In this document: positions 1 through 5,813 of the stretch, in pieces
Layout of the letters: each line of letters opens with the position of its first letter
How positions within the stretch are numbered: position 1 is the first letter of the stretch
Assembly: GCA_964478455.1 (NCBI GenBank)
Contig: CAYZJD010000303.1
Location: 1-5,813 of the forward strand
From: CAYZJD01 sp964478455
GTDB taxonomy: Bacteria > Acidobacteriota > Terriglobia > Bryobacterales > Bryobacteraceae
Direction of reading: 5' to 3'
Length of the DNA stretch: 5,813 nucleotides
Program-made: the position numbers and the translations under genes
The notes under the pieces: generated by a model
The model's database searches: none
Told to the model about the DNA's origin: nothing
The model's input: the letters and a program-made list of their open reading frames with translations, nothing else

Positions 1-50
1 GATCTACACCTCTCTATTCGTCGGCAGCGTCAGATGTGTATAAGAGACAG
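1..50 (+). other. Untrimmed Illumina Nextera i5 adapter (not genomic)
   Basis: The block reads as the end of the P5 flow-cell sequence (GATCTACAC, 1-9), an 8-base i5 index CTCTCTAT (10-17), the Nextera read-1 linker TCGTCGGCAGCGTC (18-31) and the 19-bp Tn5 mosaic end AGATGTGTATAAGAGACAG (32-50). Order and spacing match the standard Nextera library adapter exactly. Genomic sequence therefore begins at 51. Any protein that begins MCIRDS or MYKRQ here, or ends in SYTHLTLPTNREV on the other strand, is partly encoded by the adapter. Confidence 0.98.
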
Positions 51-1416
51 CAGCGGCATCGGCTTGCGGGGCCGCTACGAGGTGCAGATCCTCCAGGATG
101 CGGGCAGGCCGCCGAGCAAGCACGGCCACGGCGCCATCTACAGCCGCATCGCGCCCGCCGTGAACGCTACCCGTCCTGCCGGCGAATTCCAGGAACTGGA
201 TGTCGCCTTGATCGGCCGCGAGGTCACGGTGGTGCTCAACGGCCGCAAGATCATCGACCGGAAGGAGATCGAAGGCCTCACCGCCATGGCCCACGATCCC
301 GACGAAGCCGAGCCGGGGCCGATCTCGCTCCAGGGCGACCACGGGCCGGTCGAGTTCCGCACTCTCGTGGTGACGCCGCTCATGAGGCGCGACAATCCGG
401 GCCGCGCCAAGAAGATCGCCATTCGCGGGACCTATGCCGATCCGAAGCCGTTCTGGAAGAAGGGCGCGCGCCTCGACGACTATGGCATCAACGCGATCTT
501 CGTCGGCAGTTACTCGCTCAGCCCGGACCTCATGGCTCGCGCGAAGACGGAGGGCGCGGCGGTCTACATGGAGTTTCCGGCGCTGAACGGCAAGGGCTAC
601 GTCGAAAAGCACCCCGAGGCGTGGCCCATCGATGAGATAGGCAAGCCCACGCCGCAAGCCACCTGGTTTCTCGGAGTTTGTCCCACCGAGCCGGGCTTCC
701 GCTCGCACCGGATGCGCGAACTGCGGGAGCTGCTGGGGAAGTACGACGTCGCGGGCGTCTGGCTCGATTACTTCCACTGGCACGCGCAGTTTGAGGACCC
801 GCGGCCGGTCCTTCCGGAAACGTGTTTTTCAAAGACGTGTCTGGATGCCTTCAGCCGGGCGGCCGGCGTGAAGCCCCCGTCAGGCTCGGCCGAAGACAAG
901 GCGAGCTGGATTCTCGCGAACCACGAAACGGCCTGGCGCGACTGGCGGTGCTCGGTTCTGACGGACTGGGTCCGCGAGGCGCGCAAAGTGATCTCGGAGA
1001 CGCGGCCCGGAGCGCTGCTCGGCGTCTACCATTGCCCGTGGACGGACGAGGAATTCGGCAGAGCGCGCCGCCGCATCCTGGGCCTGGATCTCAAGAGTTT
1101 GGCGCGCGAAGTGGATGCGTTCTCGCCGATGGTGTACCACGGGCGGATGGGCCGCCGGCCGGAATGGGTGGGAGAGTACGTCGCGTGGATGTCCAAGGCG
1201 CTCGGCCTGGAAGCAGGCCACCGGCCTTACCTCTGGCCCATCGTGCAGGCCGAGGACGAGCCTGGCGTCGTTTCGGTCGAAGAGTTCGAGAAAGTGATGT
1301 CGCTCGGAGCCTCGAGTGCCGCCACCGGCGTGATGATGTTCACCTTTGGCGGAGTGGCGGAAGAGGAAGCGAAGCTCGCCGCCCTGAAGCGCCTCTATCT
1401 CGACTGGGCGCGCTGA
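51..1416 (+). CDS. DUF1080 domain fused to putative glycoside-hydrolase-like barrel (5'-truncated)
   Basis: This is the 3' portion of a gene, about 454 genomic residues ending in TGA at 1414-1416; the true start and any signal peptide lie off the contig. Counting from the first whole codon at 52, residues 1 to about 110 match the C-terminal half of DUF1080 (3-keto-disaccharide hydrolase, a concanavalin-like fold): KHGHGAIYSRIAP, PAGEFQELDV, VTVVLNG and EAEPGPISLQGDHGPVEFR. Residues from about 118 to 454 look like a TIM-barrel of the hypothetical glycosyl hydrolase type, with GVWLDYFHWH (Asp239 at a strand end), a CFSKTC cysteine pair (258, 263), VDAFSPMVYHGR (about 354-365) and a C-terminal GVMMFTFGG strand. 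DUF1080 proteins act on keto-sugars or glycans, usually outside the cytoplasm. The barrel's family and substrate are inferred and unresolved. The reading frame runs unbroken through both domains. Confidence 0.85.
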
Positions 1417-1417
1417 G

Positions 1418-1509
1418 GAAAAAGGGGTCAGACTTCTCTGCCCCGAGTCGCCAGGGGCGTGGTACCAGCATCTTACGCTAACGGGGCAGAGCGGCCTGAC
1501 CCCTTTTTC
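1418..1509. repeat. REP-type inverted doublet (REPIN-like), possible bidirectional terminator
   Basis: Two 26-nt arms (1419-1444 and 1483-1508) are inverted copies matching at 23 of 26 positions, separated by 38 nt. Each arm is itself a short imperfect palindrome: GGGG, a bulged T, CAGA, a small loop, TCTG, CCCC. That is the layout of REP elements, and two head-to-head units make a REPIN/BIME. Both ends finish in CCCCTTTTT when read outward, so the structure could terminate transcription from both sides. It begins two bases after the stop of the upstream plus-strand gene, between convergent genes. No RAYT transposase gene is in the window. Confidence 0.75.
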
Positions 1510-1518
1510 TTCAGCCTC

Positions 1519-1774
1519 CTACTCGATCAGATCGCCCAGGTCGGCGAGGTCTTTGGGGCGGGCGGCCGCGAGCTTGTTCAACTCCGTGAGAGTTCAGTAA
1601 AAGTAAGAACTCTTTCCAGTCGGGGTGCAGACGCATCGCCGGGTCCGTGTAGAAGAGCCTGCAGTTGGGAGATGATCTCCAGACGCTCCTAAGGGACATC
1701 GCGCGGTACTCGGCGCGCTCGGCCTTCTCGGCCTGGTCAAAGCTGGAGAACTTGGCGAGCTTCAAAGTTCTCAT
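1519..1774 (-). pseudogene. Decayed small-protein/nucleotidyltransferase gene pair
   Basis: Three fragments in different frames read as remnants of a familiar two-gene module. The first starts at ATG 1774 (MRTLKLAKFSSFDQAEKAER...) and runs to about 1692. A one-base frameshift and an in-frame TAG (1689-1691) precede its continuation ERLEIISQLQALLHGPGD, which ends in TGA at 1578-1580; repaired, it would be about 65 residues. Overlapping it, ATG 1636 begins MRLHPDWKEFLLLLNSHGVE, like the N-terminus of nucleotidyltransferase-family (DUF6036-like) proteins. This jumps straight to LNKLAAARPKDLADLGDLIE, stop TAG 1519-1521, which resembles the C-terminus of the same family. The nucleotide-binding core is absent. 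Family assignment is from remembered patterns. The damage could partly be an assembly error, but three separate lesions favour genuine decay. Confidence 0.62.
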
Positions 1775-1809
1775 CTCTCAATCGTACCGCCCACGGCGCA
1801 GGTGGCCAC

Positions 1810-3269
1810 TTACCACGCCGCTACCGAGCCGTCCGCGTGAAACACGCGGGCCATGGGGCGTGTGCCGCCGAAGGGATACTTCTTCAGCGCGTCTTCGGAA
1901 AGCTCGAAACCGAGGCCGGGCTTGTCGGGGAGGGGGAAGCGGCCGTTGACCATCCGCATCGCGGGGAAGCCGAGCCACTCCTCCCACGCCTTCTCCGCTC
2001 GCCCCGGCTCGACCAGGCTGCAAACTTCCTGCACGAGGAAGTTCGGTATCGCGGCGTCCACGTGGAGCGTGGCCAGCCCGCCGATCGGCCCCTCACAGGC
2101 GTGGGGCGCCATCAGGATGCCGGAAGGCTCGGCCATCGCCGCCACTTTCCACAGAGCCGTGATGCCGCCGACGTGGTTGATGTCCGGCTGGAGAATATCG
2201 ACGATTCCCATCTCGATCAGCTCGCGGCACGAGTACGAGGCGATCAGCCGCTCGCCCGTGGCGATCGGCGTCGTCGAGCGCCGCGCGATCCGCGCCATCG
2301 CCTTCACGTTCTCCGGCGGNNNNNNNNNNNNNNNNNNNNNNNNNNNNNNNNNNNNNNNNNNNNNNNNNNNNNNNNNNNNNNNNNNNNNNNNNNNNNNNNN
2401 NNNNNNNNNNNNNNNNNNNTCGGCGTCGTCGAGCGCCGCGCGATCCGCGCCATCGCCTTCACGTTCTCCGGCGGGCACGGTTCTTCGATGAAGAGCAGAT
2501 TGAGCGGCTCCACTTCCTTCACCAGGATCGAGGCCACGCTGGGGCTGGTTTTCGCGTGAAAATCGACGCCGATGTCGATCTTGGGCCCGAGGTTCTCGCG
2601 CACCATCTGGATGGCGCGAATGGCCTGGCGGATCTTCGACCGCGTCTCGATCCACTCGTAGTAACCCGGGATTCCGGTCTTGAAACAGGTAACGCCCAGG
2701 CTCTCGGCTACATCTCGGAGCCGGCGTAACTCGTCGGGTGTCTGGGCGCGCACGTGATAGTAGCCGCGCACACCGCGCGGATCGAACGGGCCACCGAGCA
2801 GCCGGTAGACCGGCATTCCGAGGAGCTTGCCGCGGATGTCCCACAAGGCTTGGTCGATGCCGGAGATGGCCGAGCCCATCACCGGGCCCGCCCGGTAGAA
2901 GCTGTGGACGTACATCGACTGCCAGTGATGCTCGACCTGCATCGGATCGCTGCCGATGAGGAACTCGCGGAAGTCGTTCACGCAAGCCATCACCGCGGCG
3001 GCTTTCCCCTCGAGCGTCGCTTCACCCCAGCCAACGATGCCGGCATCGGTTTCCAGCTTCACGAACACGCAGGGCCGGTCGGACTCGGGCGTCAGCGACA
3101 CGCCAAAGACCTTCATCTCGGTGATCCTGACCTTGGTCCCGGCACTCTGAAAGGCTTCCCGGCCGATGGCGTTCTGAAGGAGCGGCGCGCAGGCGCAGTC
3201 GCGCGCCGACGCCGGCCGTCGGGCGAGCAGCGCTCCCGCCATGCCGCCGATGAGTTCTCGCCGTCTCAT
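1810..3269 (-). CDS. D-galactonate dehydratase-like enolase-superfamily enzyme with Tat-like leader (split by scaffold gap)
   Basis: Removing the 100 Ns plus one copy of the flanking 55-bp duplicate restores one 434-residue frame. The enzyme belongs to the mandelate racemase/muconate lactonizing group, whose members dehydrate sugar acids using Mg2+. Metal ligands Asp236 (GVDFH), Glu262 (FIEEP) and Glu288 (TGER), with Asp311 (QPDINH), His338 (APH) and Glu363 (FLVQE), fall at a constant +53 offset from the E. coli DgoD residues as I recall them. His238 matches the DgoD catalytic histidine. The substrate could still be another aldonate. The N-terminus MRRRELIGGMAGALLARRPASA resembles a Tat signal, suggesting export, though its hydrophobic stretch is short. 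ATG 3269 has GAGAGGG seven bases upstream and overlaps the preceding stop as ATGA, indicating translational coupling. It is the last gene of the cluster. Confidence 0.88.
2265..2319. repeat. 55-bp contig-end overlap, left copy
   Basis: This segment, running up to the first N, is identical to 2420-2474 immediately after the gap. It encodes the PPENVKAMARIARRSTTP stretch of the dehydratase in both copies. An exact 55-bp duplicate abutting both sides of a gap is what a k=55 de Bruijn assembly leaves when neighbouring contigs are scaffolded without merging. It is not a biological tandem repeat. Confidence 0.93.
2320..2419. other. 100-N scaffold gap (artefactual)
   Basis: Exactly 100 Ns, the conventional filler for a gap of unknown size. 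Because the flanks are the same 55 bp, the real gap length is minus 55 and no sequence is missing. Deleting 155 bp (gap plus one copy) joins the dehydratase frame seamlessly. Confidence 0.97.
2420..2474. repeat. 55-bp contig-end overlap, right copy
   Basis: This is the exact duplicate of 2265-2319 and begins at the first base after the Ns. Only one of the two copies should be present in the genome. Confidence 0.93.
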
Positions 3270-4315
3270 GCCAGGACCCTCTCGTTCACCTCAACCCCCA
3301 GCCCCGGTCCGTCCGGTAAGACCGCGAATCCATCCTCAATCACTTCAACCGGCCTGCCGGTGACGGCCGCACGCACCCGCCGGTCCTCCTCCGATTCGGG
3401 GAAGGGTATTTGCTGGATGAAGAAATTCGGGACGCAGGCCGCCAGGTGCAGCGCGGCGGCGGTGGCGACCGGTCCGCCGTCGTGGTGAGGCGCCATCGCC
3501 GTGTAGTAGGTCTCCGCCAGCGTGGCCAGCCTGCGGACCCCGCTGATGCCGTGACGCCGGATGTCCGGCCGGAGCACATCGATGACGCCCTCGCGCAACA
3601 GATCCTGAAAACTGCTGGCATCGTGAATGTCTCGCCCGAAACCGAGGGGAGTCACGCTTTCGGCGGAGAGCCTGCCCGCCACGCTCAGGTTGGACACGGC
3701 GACCGGCTCGTCGAACCACAGCAGGTGACGTCCTTCGAGCGCGCGCGAAAGGGCCGCGGCGATTGCGGGCGTGAGCCCGCCGGCGGCGTCCAGGACGAAG
3801 TCGCAGTCATCTCCGCCGGCGGCGATGAGCGCGTCCACGCAGCGCAGCGTCCGGTTTACGAATTCCTGCTGCTGGCCGGGGTGTTCCGGCGCCGGGACTA
3901 GGAAGGCCCGATATCCGGCGCCCTTGGCGCGCCGCAACGAGGCCGCGAGTTCGTCGTCGGAGCTGCCCTCGATGCGGGTCATCGCCCGCGCGCGGTTGCG
4001 TGTGGGTCCGCCGAGAAGCTGGTACACGGGCGCCTTGGCGAGCTTGCCGGCAATGTCCAGAAGGGCCATGTTCACGCCTGCCCGCAGCGCCGGAACCGTC
4101 TCCAACTGCCGGTCGATCACCTCATACGCGGTGACGTCTCGGTCCGCCAGAATTCGCCGCGCCTGATCCACGTCGGCCTCACTCGCGCCGGCGCACTCTC
4201 CATAACCCATGACCCCAGACCCCGCTTCGATAACCACAACCGTGTAGGAGCGCCGTGAGACCGGTTCACGCACAACGTGTGTGCGCAGACCTTGAAAACC
4301 GGGGACAGCCCGCAT
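3266..4315 (-). CDS. Enolase-superfamily (MR/MLE) paralog with degenerate active site
   Basis: A 349-residue protein with the usual two-domain layout: an N-terminal capping domain (about 1-110) and a barrel (about 110-330). MNMALLDIAGK-like sequence at 82-91, PVYQLLGG (96-103) and RPDIRRHG (249-256) place it in the mandelate racemase/muconate lactonizing group. Active-site positions are altered. Asp176 (FVLDAAGG) is kept as first metal ligand. The second is Asp202 (FDEP) instead of Glu. The third, in GFGRDI, is Arg228 where Glu is expected. The terminal barrel Glu is Gln302 (FIQQI). The second-strand lysine is replaced by a VPAP stretch. His277 (APHH) remains. The protein may have a changed reaction or be a non-catalytic partner. 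It has no signal peptide. The start ATG lies 7 nt after the GNAT stop, with GAGAGG spanning that junction, and its TGA overlaps the next gene's ATG. Confidence 0.88.
   Translation of the reverse strand: MRAVPGFQGLRTHVVREPVSRRSYTVVVIEAGSGVMGYGECAGASEADVDQARRILADRDVTAYEVIDRQLETVPALRAGVNMALLDIAGKLAKAPVYQLLGGPTRNRARAMTRIEGSSDDELAASLRRAKGAGYRAFLVPAPEHPGQQQEFVNRTLRCVDALIAAGGDDCDFVLDAAGGLTPAIAAALSRALEGRHLLWFDEPVAVSNLSVAGRLSAESVTPLGFGRDIHDASSFQDLLREGVIDVLRPDIRRHGISGVRRLATLAETYYTAMAPHHDGGPVATAAALHLAACVPNFFIQQIPFPESEEDRRVRAAVTGRPVEVIEDGFAVLPDGPGLGVEVNERVLA
3277..3283 (-). promoter_or_regulatory. Ribosome binding site of the Tat-leader dehydratase
   Basis: GAGAGGG on the minus strand lies inside the end of the upstream paralog gene, seven bases before ATG 3269. 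It supports that start, and therefore the Tat-like leader, over the internal Met10. Together with the ATGA overlap it points to coupled translation of the two paralogs. Confidence 0.6.
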
Positions 4316-4318
4316 GTT

Positions 4319-4324
4319 CCTCTC
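4319..4324 (-). promoter_or_regulatory. Ribosome binding site of the degenerate enolase paralog
   Basis: GAGAGG on the minus strand overlaps the GNAT stop codon and sits only three bases before ATG 4315. The spacing is short, but no better purine-rich site fits, and the position suggests re-initiation after GNAT translation. Confidence 0.5.
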
Positions 4325-5093
4325 AGCGAGTGTACACCGCGAAATGGGAGACGATCTCGTAGCCCAGCCGCTGATAAAGCGGCAAACCGACTGCCGTGGA
4401 TTGGAGCACCGAGTAGCGAAGGCCCAGGCGCGATCGGGCCTCCCCTACGGCGTGGCGCACGATCGCTTCGGCGTAGCCCTTCCGCTCGTGTCCCGGCAGA
4501 GTGGCCACGCAGTACAGCCCGAGTGCGCCGGCGGCGGCCATGGCGGCGGCCGCGCTCACGACCTCGCCGCCGGCGTAGCTGAGATAGCCGGACAGGGCGC
4601 CGTCCCAAGTCCGCGCCGAGCCGTAGAGTTCGCGGGACCATTCGAAGGGAATGGAGAAGGCGGCGGACACGATATGGCAGAATGCCGCTCGTGTCTCCTC
4701 GTTGTCGATGCGCCGGATCTCGATCGGAGGCAGACGTCTCGCGGGCGGCTTGAGCCCGCCGGCGATCATCGCGGGCATTCGTGAGGACAAGCCCAAGCCA
4801 TGGTTGTGGAACACGCCGCGTGCGAGCCGGCAAAGATTGCCTTCGAGCTTCTCCTCGTTCACCCAGAAGGCCCAGCGCAGCTTGCGCCGCTCGAAGTGCT
4901 CCGCGGCGGTCACGATGCGCTGCTCCAGTTCGGCCGCGTCGCGCACGGCGGTTGAAAGGAAAGCGCCGTTGAACATGTGGAACGTCGCGCCGCAGGAGGC
5001 AAAGGACACACCCGCCGCTTCGCGCACCTCGCCGCCCTCTCTGTTCCGGGCCAGGTGCCGGAAGAACTCGATCAGATTCTCTTCGATGCGCAT
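4323..5093 (-). CDS. GNAT-family N-acetyltransferase
   Basis: A 256-residue protein. The C-terminal half (about 122-256) is a GNAT fold: strand SGYLSYAGGEVVSAAAA (168-184), acetyl-CoA motif A with VATLPGHERKGYA (196-208, Gly206 and Ala208 of the pyrophosphate loop), and motif B LPLYQRLGYEIVSHFAVY (237-254). The residue usually Gln or Arg three before Gly206 is Glu203. The N-terminal 120 residues (WAFWVNEEKL, HMFNGAFLS) form a second region typical of longer two-part GNAT proteins, perhaps a degenerate GNAT repeat. Family members transfer acetyl from acetyl-CoA to an amine; the substrate is unknown. ATG 5093 is chosen because upstream in-frame sequence runs through a REP doublet and overlaps priA; GTG 5096 is equally possible. 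No clear ribosome site precedes it. It is the first gene of the cluster with the two enolase paralogs. Confidence 0.85.
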   Translation of the reverse strand: MRIEENLIEFFRHLARNREGGEVREAAGVSFASCGATFHMFNGAFLSTAVRDAAELEQRIVTAAEHFERRKLRWAFWVNEEKLEGNLCRLARGVFHNHGLGLSSRMPAMIAGGLKPPARRLPPIEIRRIDNEETRAAFCHIVSAAFSIPFEWSRELYGSARTWDGALSGYLSYAGGEVVSAAAAMAAAGALGLYCVATLPGHERKGYAEAIVRHAVGEARSRLGLRYSVLQSTAVGLPLYQRLGYEIVSHFAVYTR

Positions 5094-5096
5094 CAC

Positions 5097-5182
5097 AACC
5101 GGTGACAGGCTACGCAATTCCCGATTTCCGCCCGGTTGTTCGCGGCACCGAAATCGGTGATTGCGTAGCCTGTCACCGATTT
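5097..5182. repeat. REP-type inverted doublet between priA and the GNAT gene
   Basis: Two 28-nt arms (5101-5128 and 5150-5177) match in inverted orientation at 26 of 28 positions, around a 21-nt centre. The shared core is GGTGACAGGCTACGCAAT. The right unit is also a palindrome by itself: AAATCGGTGA (5151-5160) and TCACCGATTT (5173-5182) pair around 12 nt. The left unit is a diverged copy with the same design. This is the REP-spacer-REP (REPIN/BIME) layout, in a family unrelated to the doublet at 1418-1509. It fills nearly the whole 89-nt intergenic space. On the priA transcript no U-run follows the hairpin, so it is a poor intrinsic terminator in that direction. Confidence 0.8.
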
Positions 5183-5813
5183 TTACATGAGGCTGAGGGG
5201 GTCGACGTCGATGACCAGGGCCGTGGCCGGCCACTCGTGGTCGAGGGCGAAGCGGCGGATGCGCTGGAGCGTCTCGCCCAGCGTCTTGCGGCTCGCCGCC
5301 TTCATCAGGAGCTGATAACGATACTCTGTCCGCAGGCGCGCCACCGGCGCCTCGGCCGGTCCCAGAACCTTTAGACCTTCGGGTAGTGGGTCGAGAAACC
5401 GGCCCAGCTCCGCGCTCATCCGGAACGCTTCCTCCTGCTTCGCGCTCCGCACGAGCAGGTTCGCCAGCGCGCTGAACGGCGGGTAGCGCATCGTCCGGCG
5501 GTACTGGATCTCTTTTTCATAGAAGAGCCGGTAGTCCTGGGCGGCGGCGAAGCGGATCGCGTAATGGTCGGGATTGATCGTCTGCACGAGCACGATCCCC
5601 GGCACCTCGCCGCGCCCGGCGCGCCCGGCCACCTGCGTCAGCAACTGGAACGTGCGTTCGGAGGAGCGGAAGTCCGGCATGCCGAGCCCGATGTCCGCGT
5701 TCACCACGCCCACCAGCGTGACGTTGGGAATGTCGTGTCCCTTGGCGATCATCTGCGTGCCCACCAGGATGTCGTATTCGCCCTCGCGGAACGACTGGAG
5801 GATCGTCTCGTAC
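5183..5813 (-). CDS. priA: Primosomal protein N' (PriA) helicase, C-terminal part
   Basis: The last 209 residues of PriA, with the 5' end beyond the window. PriA is the superfamily 2 3'-5' DNA helicase that recognises stalled replication forks and reloads the replicative helicase. Visible are helicase motif V (DILVGTQMIAKGHDIPNV), the PDFRSSERTFQLLTQVAGRAGRG block containing motif VI, the MRYPPFSALANLLV segment that follows the helicase core, and the typical ending VIDVDPLSLM before TAA 5183-5185. The zinc-binding cysteines and Walker motifs lie upstream, outside the window. It is a housekeeping gene and a chromosomal anchor. The stop abuts a REP doublet, and 89 nt separate it from the GNAT gene, so co-transcription is possible but not shown. 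Confidence 0.96.
   Translation of the reverse strand, partial: YETILQSFREGEYDILVGTQMIAKGHDIPNVTLVGVVNADIGLGMPDFRSSERTFQLLTQVAGRAGRGEVPGIVLVQTINPDHYAIRFAAAQDYRLFYEKEIQYRRTMRYPPFSALANLLVRSAKQEEAFRMSAELGRFLDPLPEGLKVLGPAEAPVARLRTEYRYQLLMKAASRKTLGETLQRIRRFALDHEWPATALVIDVDPLSLM

Noticed and set aside
4..783. Minus-strand 259-residue open frame ending in SYTHLTLPTNREV
   Set aside because: It is antisense to the DUF1080 coding region, and its last residues are translated adapter. Long antisense frames are expected at this GC content.
822..1481. Plus-strand 219-residue open frame overlapping the barrel domain
   Set aside because: Arg/Ala/Gly-rich composition, no recognisable motif, and it runs through the REP doublet. 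It is a shifted-frame shadow of the real gene.
1418..1509. CRISPR repeat or attachment site
   Set aside because: There are only two copies, in inverted orientation, with internal palindromes and no spacer periodicity. No integrase or cas gene is nearby.
2265..2474. A genuine direct repeat or duplicated coding segment within the dehydratase
   Set aside because: The copies are identical and each abuts the 100-N gap exactly. Keeping both would break the frame and the fixed 26-residue ligand spacing.
1837..2559. Plus-strand frames crossing the N gap
   Set aside because: They are antisense to the dehydratase and include gap filler. The minus-strand frame carries all conserved enolase motifs.
2754..3488. 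Plus-strand 244-residue open frame
   Set aside because: Antisense to the two enolase-superfamily genes, with no ribosome site or domain signal.
4117..4833. Minus-strand 238-residue frame spanning the GNAT/enolase junction
   Set aside because: Arg-rich out-of-frame reading of GNAT and enolase coding sequence. The GNAT motifs A and B lie in the other frame.
5097..5182. Intrinsic terminator of priA
   Set aside because: The stem is strong, but on the priA transcript it is followed by the GNAT start and not a U-run. The T-run lies on the opposite side. The two-unit nested palindrome fits a REP doublet better.

Overview
This 5.8-kb, GC-rich window looks like a metagenome-assembled contig from an Acidobacteriota-like heterotroph, probably of the Solibacter/Bryobacter type. 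That guess is an inference from three things: a DUF1080 protein, an enolase-superfamily protein with a twin-arginine (Tat) type leader, and the general gene style. No marker gene fixes the taxonomy. Two assembly features affect how the window should be read. Bases 1-50 are untrimmed Illumina Nextera adapter with an i5 index. A 100-N gap at 2320-2419 is flanked by the same 55 bp on both sides, so it is an unmerged contig overlap and not missing sequence.

Layout from left to right. On the plus strand, 51-1416 is the 3' part of a gene joining a DUF1080 (3-keto-disaccharide hydrolase-like) domain to a putative glycoside-hydrolase-like barrel. It converges on a minus-strand cluster, and the junction holds a REP-type inverted doublet (1418-1509) that also looks like a two-way terminator. 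At 1519-1774 lie minus-strand remnants of a two-gene module: a small 'KLAKFSSF' protein and a nucleotidyltransferase that has lost its middle.

The minus strand then carries, in transcription order from the right end: the C-terminus of priA (5813-5183), a second and different REP-type doublet (5097-5182), a GNAT acetyltransferase (5093-4323), an enolase-superfamily protein with a damaged active site (4315-3266), and an intact D-galactonate-dehydratase-like enolase-superfamily enzyme with a Tat-like leader (3269-1810). The last three are packed tightly (7-nt spacer, then a 4-nt ATGA overlap) and form a probable operon.

Taken together, the metabolic genes point to carbohydrate and sugar-acid breakdown: a DUF1080/glycosidase-like protein and two sugar-acid dehydratase-family proteins, one likely exported. 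No complete novel defence or mobile system is visible. The most interesting biology is the coupled pair of enolase paralogs, one with an intact and one with a degenerate active site and apparently destined for different compartments, plus the two unrelated REP doublets that bracket the cassette.
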